Of a stretch of 64,000 nucleotides of DNA, positions 44,677 to 59,600 are shown one piece after another; the first letter of the stretch is position 1; every line of letters starts with the position of its first letter. The notes under the pieces are model-generated. The model was given only the letters and a program-made list of their open reading frames with translations. It had not been told where the DNA came from and did not search any database. Position numbers and translations under genes: made by a program. Origin of the DNA: Eremophila alpestris peregrina (taxonomy: Eukaryota > Chordata > Aves > Passeriformes > Alaudidae); NCBI GenBank assembly GCA_009792885.1, contig WMCF01000112.1, positions 1,157,822 through 1,221,821 of the forward strand. Direction: 5' to 3'.

Positions 44677-47600
44677 CTGCGGAGGGAAGCTGCAGTTAGT
44701 CATGAAGCACATAAACACTCCCTCTCTTGTGCAGCTCGCTGAAATGTTTATCACAATTGTGTTCTCAGATGCTCAGAGTACTTCAGAGATTTTATAGAGC
44801 CTGTCATCCATCAAAGTCTGAGGTTGATTTTGGTTGTCTTGCAGTGAAATCCTATGAAAATACCATAAACACCACCATTGCCCTAAAAATCAACCAACCA
44901 CAAGTACAAAATAAAACTCAATAAAACCCACAAAAATCCCCACTCTTATCTGCCTTAAATAACACTCAGGTGAACCCGGAGAACTGTGCACCAGCACCTC
45001 ACTTGCAACAGCACTAGAGGGCAGGGCTGCCTCTGGCTGCCACTTCAGGGATAGTTTTTAAACTAAAGAAAGTTATCTCTTTTTGGCTGATTTTTCCTGC
45101 CTTCTCACTTGAGCTTTTGAAGTTTCAGTTTGTATTTTTTTTTCCTTTGTACCACATAATGGCAAGATTCTACCTTTAGATTACTCCACCATAAGACAGT
45201 TTGTGGTATGCAACAGAAAAGAGAGCTTGAGTGAGATATGGTAGCACATATTTCAAAATTACTTGCTGTGAAAAAAGAGAGTTCTGCTACCCTGATGTGT
45301 TAGCCTGCAGAACACTCACCCAGCACTCAGGGAGATTTCCAGGAGCTGGCTTCCCCCAGAGTGATGCCGGGGTGCTGGAAGACCTGCACTGTGCATGTGC
45401 TACTGCAGCTGAGTCTGTGTTTGGGATCAGTGGGAGATGCCAAAAGGGCTCTTCCTTCTGAACAAGGTGCTGAGGGAACAGAGAACTGCAAAGTGCAAGA
45501 GCCCTCCTCACCTCCAGCCCTGTGTTAGAGATCAGAGCTGGAATAAAACTCCCAGCATGTGCAGTGAACACTGGCAGAGATCCCTCCCTCCTGCATGGCC
45601 GCGACGCTCTGACAGTACAGAAGATGCCATTTCACCTCTCTTTAAATATACCTGCTCAACTCCCCCTGCCCTGACAGCCTAAGCTCTACATTTCTCACTG
45701 AAGCCTTTCAGTGTTTCTCAGCAGTATCTGTATGTGGGAACAGATCAGCACTAATTACAAATTCTCCTGGATGCCCAATTGGTGTCACTTGCTTGTGAAC
45801 TCCTGTTACACTGCAGGTAAGATTTGGGTCCAGGAAAGGAAAAAAATGGTCTGGGTCAGAAGTTTGTAGTGCACCACCAAATTTGGGATCTGCCTTCTCT
45901 GAAGCCACACTGGGAGCATGCTCACCCCACCCAGGAATTTTACCCCATGTTTCTGTTAATAGCAAGGATCTCAGATTTTAGCAGTGCCCTTTCTATCCAC
46001 TCTCATTCTGTAGCCCATTATTCTTAGGGCTTTTCTATAGCAGGAAAGGCTGGCAGAGCTGATAGCAGATAAATACACTGGCCCCTAGTGCCACCTCTAA
46101 CCTCACATCAGAGTTTGCTTCTCCTCACAGGTCTGCAAAACTCCAGCCTCATCTGCAGCACTGCCTCTCCCCAGCCCTTCCCCTTTGAGGGCTCCTGAGT
46201 CCTGCACACAAAGTGCTGCTCAGGGAGCTGCTGCCAGGCTGTGGTGAAGCAGGAGCATACCCATGTCCAAGGGAAGCTAAAAATGACCCCTAAATCAAAT
46301 CTTCTCCCATGAGAAATTCAAAAGAAAAGTCACTGTTCGCTAACTGATTGTATCAACATGATATTGAAAATGCTCCTGTATCTAAATATTAATCTAAAAC
46401 CTGCTATGAGGAGTTAAAGGCATTCCCAAGGCTTGTGGTTTGAAATGCATGTCCTTCAAACTCTGTTTCCCTGGAAATACCTCTGCTGCAGAGCTGCCTG
46501 TGACTGTGGCAATCAGACCCAGGAGGGCATGTCCTGAGCTGAACCCTTCAGAGCAGTGCCTGGGAAAATGGGAGTAAATTGAAGGCAGAAGAAATATTTA
46601 CAGAAAAATCAAGATAAAGGCTCCTTCATCAGACCCGACAGCCCTTTCCAACCCACACAGGCTGACCTGACTGACCTTTATTTTCTTCCAAAGTCTCCAG
46701 GCCATCCTGTCAGCCCAGCCCAGTATCACACTGGACAGGTTCCAGTCAAGCTCCCACATCTGACCTTTGTTGTGGCTCTCCTCTCCAGTTACTGCCTCCA
46801 TTTATGGCCCACTTCCAACAGGTTTAAGATCCTTTCAAGTGTGAAGGGATTGCACACCCAACCCTTTCTGTCCTTCTAGGAGCAGAAGCTAATTTACCTT
46901 TCCTAGTGCCAAAGAGATTTGCCACCAAAGACCCAGCAGCTTCCCCTGACTTTGAAACAGCAGATCTGCAGCAAGGATCTACTGGAACCTGATGAGGAGA
47001 CATAAAGCCCCAAGAAGAGACACAGGAAAGGGTTGAAAGGGTCAAACCACAAGTGAAAGCAAGAATGGCAGATTAAAAAATTGACATCACCTTTCCTACT
47101 TCAACCTCTTGAATCTTGAGGAACATTGATCCTTTGTTAAAAAAAAAAAAGAAAAAAAGGAAAAAAAACAAAAAAAAAAAGGTTGCTACAGAGCTAAACC
47201 CACTAAAACTAAAGCAGCATCTCCCCTTGATGCTGCAGCCACCCAGTGCAGAGCCCTGCAGGGAGCAGGAGCAGCACTGCACAGGAACCAAACCAAACGG
47301 ATGCCCCGCCCAGGAAGGGATCTCAGCTTTGGCTGAAACATCTTTTTTCTAACAAACAGGAGCCTTACATGTTTTTTAAAGCCTCCTGTAAAACAGGATA
47401 AGCCACGGTTAGTAAAATAAACATTTGAAATCTGCAAAAGTAGGTAAATATGGTTAATGCAAAAGGAAAGTGGATTTGCAGTCTCCTGAGGCACCAATAC
47501 AAAAAAGCTTTAAGCTCCTGAAAAATGGAGATAAATTAGGTATTACTTGAATATTCAAAATCAAGTGAGGAAGAAGTACAGCTTGAGCATTAAAAAGATG

Positions 47601-50600
47601 GGTGTTTTTTTAGGGTATGTTTTGTTTAAAATGGAGACATTAATGTGTACCTGGGCAGGTTCTGGTAGGATGTGTGTTGCAGGCACTGGTAACAAAGTGA
47701 TTCTGGTTTCCCAAGAAATAAGAGCAGCTGGATCAGTACACACACACAGAGAACATGCCTAAGCACACTGCAGCCAGGGAGAGGAGAGGCAGAGGCTGCA
47801 GGACACACTGAGCTGGCACTGAAAGCCACCACAGCCCTTGGGAGGTGATGCTTGGGGCACTGCCTGTGTAGCCCCTGGTCTGCCAAGGGAAAAGAAAAAA
47901 TGTGGGTCAATATTTGTTGACCCACATTTCTTGTGCTGAATCATGAGGGTAAATACTCATGTTCCTTCTACTGAACAGATCAGATTATCCTCAGAATCTG
48001 CAGAGCCCTCAGCAATACCCAGACCAGACAGGTGCACTTCTCTCTGCTAGAGAGCATTTCTTGCAGCAATGAGCATTATGCTGACAGCCTCAGATCCTTT
48101 CTTGGTTTCATTACTTATCCAAGCTGACACTACAAGTGACAGGAGCTTGTGATAAAACCTCATTCGACCCCAGTACAGCTTCATCTGATCCCTACTTTGT
48201 GTCTTTCCTCACTTGTTGAGGTGACCCCTCCCCACCAGGCACAGCTGTATACAAAGGTTGTGGCCACAAAAACATCTCCCATTTCATTTTCTGCCTCTGG
48301 CTTTAAACTTTCCTCCCACAGATCAGATATTCTTTTGTCTCCTGCAGATTTGTGATCACTGGTTATCCTTAGTGCCTAACAAATATGAGATCATCAGCTC
48401 ATTGCCCCAAGTGCACAGGAAAAGCAAGAGGACAAAGGTCCTGGCCTGCAGCCTGAACACACCTGTGAGTGAACAGTGTCCCCTGGGCAGTGTTTGCCAC
48501 CAAAAGCTGCTTCTGGGACAGATACAGACTTACCCCAGCCCTGCTGTCCCTGCATGTGATGCTTGGAAGCAGAAACAAACAGCATCCAGATTGTGCAGGG
48601 CTTCTGTGGCACCCAGAAAGAACAATGTGATGGCACCTGAGAGGTGCTGAGATGGAGGCAGAGCCCTACACAGAGCTGGGGGAAGATCCTCCAGCAGGAA
48701 GCAATTGCCTTGAGCACTGGGCAGGAAATGAACTGGGAAAGATCAGAGAGAGGAAACAGAGTTTCTGGAACACATTCAGCCTACAACAGACATTCTGTAA
48801 ACAATGAAAGTTACCTGGAAAATTTGGTAAAGGAAGTTAAAGGTGGAGTTTTTTGATGCTACATATTGATTAAATAATTTTGGATCTGTATTTTTTACTT
48901 TCACCCTACCTATACATTAAATGTTGATCCAGAGGAATGTGCAGGTTTCCACTGCTATTTGAGATATTGGAGTGCACTTTCAATTCAAAATAATGAATAT
49001 CTACATACCCAGGAATCTTAAGACACTTAAAATTCAAGCTAAAAATAGGAAATGCTTCCCTGATGTCAGAGTCACAGAGAGACACAATAGAGTGAGTTTT
49101 AGATTAGCCAGCAACTCCCATTTCCCAGCTCAGTGCCAGTCTGTGGTGGAGCATTTTATCCTGCACTATTTTTAGGGAGGAACTGGGAGGTTATTAGGAA
49201 ATTACGTAAATAAGGAATGTTCTAGTTCTTCCTTCTCACAGCTGCTATTCATATTCCAGGGCTCTAGTTAAACCTCTTGGGACAAAGCCAAAGTCACGTG
49301 GAAACATTTTGGAACAAGAGTTTTCAGTGAATTCTGAGCCTTGCAGTCACCAAGGCTGCCATGGATGACACCATGGGCTTCTTAAAGTTCATTCAACACC
49401 TCAACATTTGTCTCAAGAAACCTGAGGTTTTTTAACAGCAAGATACAACAGAATAAAGAACCATTGTGAATTACTAATCCCAAATGCCCGCCCCATGCAA
49501 TCCCTGTGCCAGCCAAGGGCCCCAGCACCCCAGCAAAGCCAGCAGTGACCATTTGGGGCTGGCTGGCAGGAGCAGGGCTGCCTCTCCCCACCAGTCACAC
49601 AGTGACTGGGACAGACAAGAGGCTCAGACCCTGAAGAATCCCGGTTAATATCCAAGATCTCTGCTCCAGGTTGCCCTGTCCCTGTGCTGTTGCAGAGAAA
49701 ACTTCCCAGGAGCTGCACTTCTCTCCCAGTTCAGTGGATGCACCATCCTCTTGCCCAGTTCTCCACTGGGTCCTGGTGTTTGAGTCCCCATTCAGGGATG
49801 GTTATGGCTCCATCTCTACTTCCAGCAGCCAATTCCAGCCCAGCCAGCAAAGCACACACCCTGAGGAAGGATCCAAGGATGCCTCAGTGGGCTCAGACAA
49901 AGAAAAGAGCTGTTCCTGCAAACACCCAGCCTGGATCCCATCACAGTCCCACCTACTGTGTGCATCTGGAAAGCAAAGCCCAGGGCAGCTGCATGCTCTA
50001 CTCACTGAGCACCAGGAACCCCATCCCTGAGCAGCCCCTGTCTGCAGTGGCCATTGCCTGGCTGGGAGAGTGCCAGCCCTGCCTCTGACCTGTTACAGCC
50101 ATCTCACACAGGGAAACATTCTGGGAAGGCTTAGCTGCAATAAATGGCCACAGCAACCTGACTCTCCTGCATGCACCACTGCAAAGTGAGTTTTCTGAGC
50201 CAGCTGGGGGGTGCAGAACCCTTAGGAAAAAGATTGTCCATGTTCTATTCATTTCCAAACCCCTCTCAAGAAAGATCTGGAATTCTGCTGTCTCTCCTTC
50301 CTGCCCCAGATAATCCACCTGTTTCAGACACTTCACACTGCAGCAAAGCATCACAAAGGGAGCACATCAGGAAGGATGTGTGCTGTCCAAAGCACACAAG
50401 TCATCCAGTATTTTGGAGGCAATCAGAAAGCTGAGATTTGGCTTCCAAGCACCCCCAGAGCAGTTGGTTGCAGTCAGCAGAAACTGTCCTGCTGGTAGTT
50501 CACAGAAAAGCCAGAGAGGCCAGAGAAGTTTGTTCTCTCAGCTCAGATTCTGCTCTCAGATCATTTAGAATTATCAGGTAATTTCCAACCCATGTTGTTC

Positions 50601-53600
50601 CACTCCCCCAGAGGAACAGCACCACAGAGAAGCCAGGAGATGTGGCATTAATGCTCTACCTAACAGTGTTCTGGCAGAAAATCAGAGGAAAGGAAGGAGC
50701 ATGAAAGGATGATCTCTCCATGGACACAAAGAGCTCAGAGCCAGCTCCTCAGTGCAGCAGGGACACAGCTGGGTTCTCTCTGCAGGAACATGCAGCTGAC
50801 AGAACATCTCCAGCACAGCCAGCAGCAGAATGGGGCCATCCCCAGCTGGGAGCCCAGCCAGAGCCCTCAAGTGCTCAGCACTGCTGAGTTCCAGACACTG
50901 GAGGCACAACCTGAGATCACAGCACGATGCACAAGGAAAGCACAGCAAGGCAGGATCCCCCTGGGGTGCTGTGTGCCAGTGTCCCTGGAGGAAGCACAGC
51001 ATCAGCTCTCCAGAGCCACCATTCCCCACGGGGTCAGGAATCCAGCCTGAAGGACAGCCTGGAGGCCTCTCTGCAATGCAGCATTTTCCCCTCCAGAGCC
51101 AAGAGCTGGCAAACTGCAGAAAACCCACAAGCACTGCACCTTTTTTCTCTTTCATTAAAAATGCTGCTTTTGCAAAGTAAAATCTTTAAAAAAACCAAGA
51201 GTGTGGTTATTCATCCATCACTGCTCTCTGGTGAGCCACCTCCTTGCCTTGCCCTTGCAGGTACACAGACTCCAGTCCAAATCCCATTTAAATGCAAAAG
51301 CCTAGAGCACAAACCAGGCTCTGTGGTGTGCCCACTCCCAAATGCACTGGGGAAGCAGAGGAGTGGGTGCACAACACCTGATCTGCTGCTGCAGGTTCCC
51401 CACCTGCCCCATCCCTCACAGCCCAGCTGGGCAGGGAAGCTGATGTGTGTCTGAACAGGCAGCACCTGGCAGGGAGTCCCTGTCTGCCCTCTGGGAACAT
51501 CCCACAGCTACAGGTGGAACAGCAAGAGACTGAGGGGGAGGCCACCAGAGCCACTGTGCCAGAGACAGCCACAGCAGGGAGTGTCTGTGAGAGCTGACTT
51601 ACTCCTGGGATGGATCACGAGCCAAGGAGGTGACATTCAGGAGAATTAAGCTCTCACAGTGATCTGTAATGCCACCATCAATTTGGTGACAGTAGATCAT
51701 CTTACAGGCTGGTGGAAATGAAAGCATTAACAGTACATGCCTCTATTAAAAATGCAATTATCGGCTTTTAAAAAAATTCACTCCAGGCAAATGAATTTGC
51801 TTTTGCTTCCTGCTTTCCAGAGATGCTATCTGGCTGGAATTACTATCTCAGCAACTCCTCTGCCTCCATGCTTGCCAGCTTAGGGTTTATATTCACTACA
51901 GCAAGCACATTTTGAGTTTGTTCTAAAGAGGGGTGAAGCATGAATCTGAGAAAAACAAAACCTCATCACCCCAAAGAGCCATGACATTTCCCTAGCACAA
52001 CTATTTATACCAAGTTGAGAACTGTCTCCAGTAAGCAAAGACTCACTTGCACCCAATCAGTTTAAAAGGAGAAGTGGCTCCACACAAGTGTAACTGAACA
52101 CCCAAACAAATCATCCCTGCAGCCTTCAGAGCCACTCATTAAAGCAAAGCCAGGCAGCCAAAAAGCACCTTTCAGAACCTGTGCTGCTGTTCAGCCAGGT
52201 CCTGGCAGGCTGGAGAACTGGGCAGAGAGCAGCCTCCTGAGGCTCAGCAAAGGCCAGTGCAGGGTCCTGCAGCTGGGGAGGGAGAACCCCAACAGCAGCA
52301 CAGGCTGGGGCTGAGCCCATGCAGAGCAGCTCTGCAGAGGAGGAGCTCGGGGCACTGCTGGGTGACAAGCTGTCCCTGAGCCAGCAGAGGGGACAGGAGG
52401 CCAGTGGGACCCTGGGGTGCATTAGGCAGAGCAGTGCCAGCAGGTCAGGGAGGTGACACTGCCCCTCCGCTCAGCCCTGCTGGGGCACATCTGCAGTGTC
52501 CAGCTCTGGGCTCCTCAGGACAGAAATGACAAGGAGCTATTACAGAGGGTCCAGCAGAGGCCACAAGGATGGAGAGGGGTCTGCAGCATCTCTCATGAAG
52601 GGAAACTGCAGGAGCTGGGCCCATTAATTTGGAGAAGACTGAGAGGGGATCTCATTACATTGAATTATCTCAAAGGTAGATGCCAAGAGGATGGTGCCAG
52701 ACCCTTTTCAGTGGTGCCCAGCAACAGGACAATGAGCAATGGCCAAACATGAGAAGTTCCACCTCATCATGAAGAAGGAATCCTTTATGTCACAGGTGAC
52801 TGGAACTGCCCAGGGAGGGGGTGAACTCTCCCTCTCTGGAGACATTCCAAACCCACCTGGATGTGTTCCAGTGTAACCTGCTCCAGGTGACCCTGCCTTG
52901 GCAGGGGCATTGGACTGGAGGTTCCTTCCAACCCTAACAATTCTGTGATCCCACATTTCTACCCACATCTCACAAGTCCAACACAATAAAGCAGCTGTGG
53001 TGCAAGTTCCACTCAAAACGTATCAAAATGTTCATGCACAGATACACAGAAAGTTTTGCAGACACTGAGTGAAGCTTTTGAATGCTACATACATTTGACT
53101 TGATTTTTGGGCTAATGCTCCTTACAGAAAGGAAATGCTAACCTAAGTGTTGTTATTATTTTACAAAAAATAAAGAAACTTAGAAGAAATGGGCATCCCA
53201 TCTTATGGAAGACATTTTCACTGAAGTGTAACCTCAGAGCTCCTCAAAGAAAATAATTTAATTCCTCAAATTAAACATTTATGTTGAAAACATAATAATC
53301 TGCAAGACAGGCAGCTGGTCCCAATGCTTAAAACCTTCTCTAATCATCACAGCTTCGTGATGAACACAGAGGAACAGTCTACCTTGGCAAATCCAAACTG
53401 GTATAACCATTTAATCCAAGCTCCTGAAATCCCAGCTTTTGGGAAGAATTCAGCAGAAATAATCTGCTTTCATTTCGTGAGTAGATGCCTACACCACACT
53501 GAGACAGTAAACACACTAACATCTCTCACACTCAGATTTACCTCAATAAACAGGTAGAAAAGAATCACTTGATAAACATAAGGAGGATGTCAAAGCTCAC

Positions 53601-56600
53601 ACTGTCCAAAGCAGACACTGGAGTCCCCTGAGCCATAGATCTGCTTACAGACTGCTGCCACAAAGAGCAGCTCCAGTTAACAAAGAGCAATCTATCAGAT
53701 TCACTGTGAAATAAACTGAAATGAAAGGCATTACTAATTTGTCCTTCCAGTGTTGCCTTGCATCAGAATTAAGGCTGTGATACCATCACCCTCCAGCACT
53801 AAAAGCTGTTTCTAACAACTCAAATATACTCCAAGTAATTAAAGAACACAATGTGCTGAAACCTTCAGTACTTCAATAATAGCACTTTTCACTAACAGGT
53901 TGAGGCAGAAAGATCAGCTATTTTTGAACTGAAGCTCTGAGACAGTACCTACATGGGAAACATTTAAAGCAGTGGCCCATTCCTGGTACAATAGAAAAAC
54001 TGCTGTTGACTTCAAGAGAGCAGAATTGACCTAGAGAAGCTGTAGAAACACAAAACACTTCAGTCCTACAAAATCCACATGAACTAACCTTGCCAAGATG
54101 TTTCTGAAAGAGCAAGGAGAAGAGTCTTTGAGCACACAGTTCCTACAAGAAGAAGGGCATGGTTTGCCTGCTGTGGAGATGGGAGGAGAAGTGAAGGTCC
54201 GCACTGAAAGCAAGTCAGGTGAACACCAGAAAGGGCTCAGAGCCAGGTCTGTTCATAGCAGGAAGAGATTGCCCAGGGGGGCAGTGGACCCTCAGCACTG
54301 GAATTGCCAGCCATGGCTTGGGCAAAGCCTCTTTGAAGGGCACAGGTGCCTCCCAGCAGTGGAGGGGGTACAGGAGGGGCCCTCCAACCTTCTGCTGCTG
54401 CCCTGCAGGGATCCCACAGCATCCTGCAGCACACATCTGCTCCTGCTTTGAGCACTGGAGTGAAATGTCTCTGCTGATAACAGAGCCAGGCTGGTCCCAT
54501 GGGTGAGCACTGTGCTGGGAGCTGGGGCCAGAGCCTCTCATCCCCTGCCCACAGAGCAGCTCTGCCCCTCTCAGCCCCCATCTGCCCCAGCTTCCCACAC
54601 AAGGGTGGTGTGAGGGCACTGCTGGGTGAGGCAGAGCAGAGAACCTCCTGCCCCAGCACAACAAACACACTGCAAACACCTCAGGAAGTGTGGCTGGCCA
54701 TAAACTTTTACAGCCTCGGTGACTCCTTCAGGGGTGCTCCAGGATGGAGGGAGGGGTGGTGGAAGGGGAGGGTGGCACAGCACACTGAGGGCAGGGTTAC
54801 TCAAATACACCTCATTGATGGCTGCCAGCCAAAGCAGTGTGAGAGCAAATGGGGTCAATACACAGCCAACAGCACAGCCCACCAGAGGGGACTACTGTCA
54901 CAGGGGCCTCACACACAGCACCAAAATCACAGCACACAGAGTTATTTTTGTAATGTCATTTGGGGCTTCAGCATGGGAGACATATGGGAGTCCTAAACAG
55001 GGAAACAGAAAAATCCATCCCTGGAGTTTCTACTGACTGCAGGGGAAATGAGGGCAGGAACACCTTGTGCACCCAGAATCAAGTCCTGGGTTTGGGCCAA
55101 GACAGAAAGATGTGTTGGGCCACAGGGTAGGAACCTGAAAGAGCAGTTCACATCCTGTACAAACAAAACAGCAAGCCCAATCAAAAAGTAATCTCCTGAG
55201 TTTTAAAAGGATTAATTTCACATAACTGAAGAAAATTTTACTGAACTAATTGGAAGAGAAAATGTACAGGGGAAAAAAACAGGACCAAAAATAGACAGTT
55301 CTTTAAAAGGAATTCATTAGAAGGCTGAAAATTCATGTTTCTGTGAGAAGGCTGTTGTAGCCAAACCCCTGCTGATCAGTAACTGTATAGGTCAAACTAG
55401 ATGTTCACAGCTAAATTTTTTTAATTGTGACATAGGAAATACTATTTTTAAGTTATTCAGGAAACGAGGAAAAACAGTGCATTTGCATTTGACAAAAGAG
55501 AAAGGAGACATTCCTTGGGTTGAACACAAGTCAGACCACTGAGCCTGTTTGCACCCATGAGCCCAACAAAGCTTTGGGTTGTCAATGCCTGTGGTGCAGT
55601 AACATTCCAGAAAGCTGGAGCAGAGCCAAGTGCTCCTTCTCCAAGGACACTCACTGCTGCACACACATCTGGGAGAGACAGCTGGGGCAATATGAGTGGG
55701 TTTGGTAAGGCTTTTGTTGACTTACCACTGGATAACCACTCTGAACAACAAACAAGGATTACACAGCTTCTATACTGGGAACAAGAGGTAAAATAAAACT
55801 GGTGATAGATCTAAAAGAGGTTACAGGAGAATAAACATTGAGCAGTCTTAACACACACAGCCCCAACATTGGTCAACATCTCAGCATAGGAACAAATATT
55901 AAATTGTCCATGAAACCTTGCAGATGAGCCAAGCCACAAACACCAGGGGCAGTGCAGGCATGGGGTGTGCTGGGACACAGGGGGACGTGCTGCTCTGCAG
56001 CCAAACCAGGAGTGGCACAGCCAGGACTCAGGAATGCAAACACAGCCAGGAATGCCAGGCTGGAGCTGGGGCTGCACCTAACTCTGACACTGCAAAGGAT
56101 GCTGAGGTGACAGCAGGTAAGTAACTCTGCAGAAACTGGGGATAAAGGGCTAATGTGATTATGGGATGTACAGAGAGAGAAACAGAGCAGAACTGGAGGA
56201 GATCTTCTCTCCTTACACTGAAAGTGTGTATAGTGTATAGTATTAAAATTATACTTCAATTCTTCAGTCTCTTTTCTAAGTATGCTGCAAAGACTGGCTT
56301 AGACTGGAGAAAAATTCTCAGCAAGGGACTTAGAAAGCTTTATCTGCTTAGTTTATCAAAAGGTGAATTCAAAGGGGGGGTTCTCAGTGTGTTCAGGACA
56401 AAAAGGGCTGAGGTACTAATGAACCCTTTAACAGAGAAAGCTTTAACTATAAACTGCTTGCAACAAGCTAGATGAATTCAAGGAAGTAATAAAGTGACTT
56501 TTCTCAACAGTAGAGGCAATTAACCTTTAGTTTAATAATGGTACGAGCAGCGCCAAGTAAAAGTAATGAATTTTCAGTGTTATAAATCTTTACATTAAAA

Positions 56601-59600
56601 CCAGACACTGCATGGAATATTTGCTTCAGGTGAATGCAAGTTTCTGGGTCTGGGCAAAACTCATAGCTTATTCTGAGAGATTTAAGGATCATCTTCTAGT
56701 TTCTAACTTAACAGATTTATAATAACACAGGAAAAGAACTGCATAATCTATTACTGCCAGTAGCATCTTCCCACATTTGTAGCAAAATCTCCTGGTAGTC
56801 TCTGCCAGCAATGCTGTCCTTGCATTATTCTCTTGAAGTATTACTTTAAGAGCAGCAATGGTTTTTGTAATATACTGTGAGACCTCTTTTTCTCCACAAA
56901 CTTTGATCATTTGAAGTAAAGAAGGCTGTGGGTCAGGCAAGGCTCTAATTACTTGTTTGCATTCCTCGTTACGACTGACAAAGGCAACATTTTGAAGCAG
57001 ATAAGAACGTGCCAGATCATCCTTGCATTGACTCTCTACTGCACCTACAGATATGAGATGTGGTTCTGGTATATCTGATATCTCACCTTGCTTTATTTCT
57101 GTATACAGTGGCATGGCCAGGACCCCTCCTCATCCCAGCTCCCACCCCTCTCCCCCCTCTCCTTGCAGCATAACCCCTCCTTGCTGGGGAAGGGGTGACA
57201 GACAACAAACCAGTGTTGTGCCTGCAGGGTCAGAGGCATTCAGGAGGTGCAGGGCAGCAGAGCCCCAGCCCCCCCAGGCCACAGAGAGCACTCACTCTGA
57301 GATGTGCACGAAGATGTCGGGGCTGCCGTCGGCGGGGGTGATGAAGCCGTGCCCTTTGGAGCGGCAGAAGCACTTGCAGACCCCTCTGTAGATGGGCCCC
57401 TCAGAGGCTCTCACCGTGCTGCAGAGGAAGCACAAGGAGCAGGTCAGTGCTGGGCACGCTCCTGCTGTCACCAGAGCACACAGAGCAATGGGCACAGTGA
57501 GCCAAGCCCTCCCTCCCAGCCAGCTCCTGGCTGTGCAGCCGCTGCCCAGCGCTTGCTCTCACACACTGCACACAGAGGTCCTGCCTGGGGCTCTGGAAGG
57601 GACACAGACAGGGACATGGTGCTTGCCAGCACTGTCATGCAACAGTTGAATGCAACTGCTCCACCACTGTGCCAAACTTTCCTCCAGACACCATCCTAAA
57701 TGTAAGAATCTCTTGCCTTTGATGGGTTTGGGAGTGCCAGTGTGCACCTAAGGGTTGTGGTTCCACAGATGTCACAGAAGTGTAGAGCCCAGCTGTAGTG
57801 CACAACAGCAAGGCTCATGTCTGAACTCCTCCTCCACTGCCATGGGACCTGTATTTTAAAATGAGACACACTTGCAGAACCTTTAGGGTGGCTTGATGCC
57901 AGCAAAAAACCCAACTTGTCCTGAAAACTGCGTGCTTAAATCCTTTTCTCCATTAAATACACTGAGTGCAACTTCCAGGGATCCAAACTTACTCAAACAC
58001 TTCCATTAATGAAAACCAACGGGTTTAGACATAATGTGGGGTTTACTCTGAGCATTGCTACATCAGAACCTTCTCCATGCCAGGAGTGTTCAGTAGGTCC
58101 TGTGTTAGAAGAGGATTTTAGTGCAATTCTTCAAACACAGTGATTATGATTTGGTTACATGCATCATGGCAACTTGGACATCACTGTCCCAATGTTTAAA
58201 TTTTACTGAAGTCTAAATAACATTGCTGATTAAAAAATGGTAACAGCTTTGTTCCTTAAATGAAACTAACATAAAGAAATGCAGTTGAAAGTGCTAAAGA
58301 AAGAAATCTCCATTAAATCACTCAATTTCCAGCTCTATAAAGCTGTCAACACACCTGACCCCACAAGTGCTTGTTACACAGAAAAGCACTCACTGTCCTA
58401 AACAAGCTATTAAAGTTCAATTGCATCTTTCAAAGAGATAAGGCACTGTGGGGGATGTGGCCCCACTCTTCCATTGAACCAAAATTAAATAATCCCACTG
58501 AATAATAAGCCACTGCCTGTCACATTCATCTCTTTATACAACTGCTCACCTAGATCTCCTCTTGTTTAAAGAGGACACACACACACACACAAATTCAGAG
58601 CTATTTTGGTTTTCAGGGCAAGCAAATACAGTAAGATTCCTACACTAATTAATGATTAAAGAACTGTTGAAGCCAAATAACAAATTCTTTCTTTTTGTAA
58701 AAACTAGACTAAGATTAACAGCTGAGAATATTTACAAAGAGTTCATTATTAACATAGCACTGAAGCAAGCTAGCTTGGACTTGCTTTTCAAGGGCAACCC
58801 CAATTATTAAGTCAATTATGTTCCTGTTAGCAATCTCCTTCCATCAGGAAGTTCAGGGTATTTGAAGGCTTTTGGAACTGACAACATTTCAACTTTTCTT
58901 CTGCTCCTCTTCTTATTTGCCTCATTTTGAATTCAGATGTAATAATATGAAGCATCAGTGAGACTGTTATTATTTAAATCCTCATGGATAACTCCGGAAG
59001 AAAAGAGCTGGATGACAGTGCAAGAAGCAAAAGGGGAAAGCACAGCAACCAGAGCAAGTGGCCCAAAACAGGCTGGCTGTGGGGCTGAGCTCTCACTGCC
59101 ACAGCATTCATTCAGTGCTGCCAGACCTTCCTCATCCAGAAATGAAAGGCTGTGGCAGAAGTTTCACATTATTCCCTGGTCCAAAGGCTCTGAGATGAAC
59201 AAAGAAGCCCACATGGCCTTCTGCAGGTCAGCCCCTCACTGGGAGGCCCCTCACAGGCACTGGGAATTCTTTGCAATGGCCAAACCTGGCCACACCATCC
59301 TCTGCTGCTGCACTGGGGAGGAGTTCCCTTTGGACAAGGCTCACAGGAGCCTGCACAGCACCACGGCGCCCCAGGAAAGCCCAGGGAGAGCCAGCTCTGC
59401 TGAAAGATCACTGCCTCAAATAGCGACAAAAAGCAACAAATACTACCGTGTTTCATGGAAAACCTCATACAAAAAAACTTAGAGAAAGAGATCAGGGCTC
59501 ACACCCTGATAATCAGGATATTCTTTAACACGTCTATTTGAGCAATCTTAAGATGAAGATATGAAAGCTGAATAAGAAAATGAAACAAGGAATCACTTTC

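Larger units (their letters stand above)
44677..57295 (-). other. CARHSP1: CARHSP1 intron between second and last coding exons
   Basis: A 12.6-kb intron with an A-rich tract at 47138-47181, a perfect hairpin at 47898-47929, an 800-bp CR1 copy at 52150-52955 and a retroviral gag remnant at 56689-57114. No other exon was recognised; long open frames between 49000 and 55000 look like chance. Confidence 0.8.

Noticed and set aside
47116..47352. Lys-rich small frame
   Set aside because: It is only the translation of an A-rich tract.
50682..51454. Overlapping open frames of 113-175 codons in the CARHSP1 intron
   Set aside because: All frames on both strands are open over the same stretch, typical of CpG-depleted, stop-poor sequence. 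No domain was recognised.
54098..54996. Several 95-165-codon frames on both strands
   Set aside because: Overlap each other in all phases, with no conserved motif or splice support.
57304..57699. 131-codon + strand frame over a CARHSP1 exon
   Set aside because: Antisense shadow of the conserved cold-shock exon.
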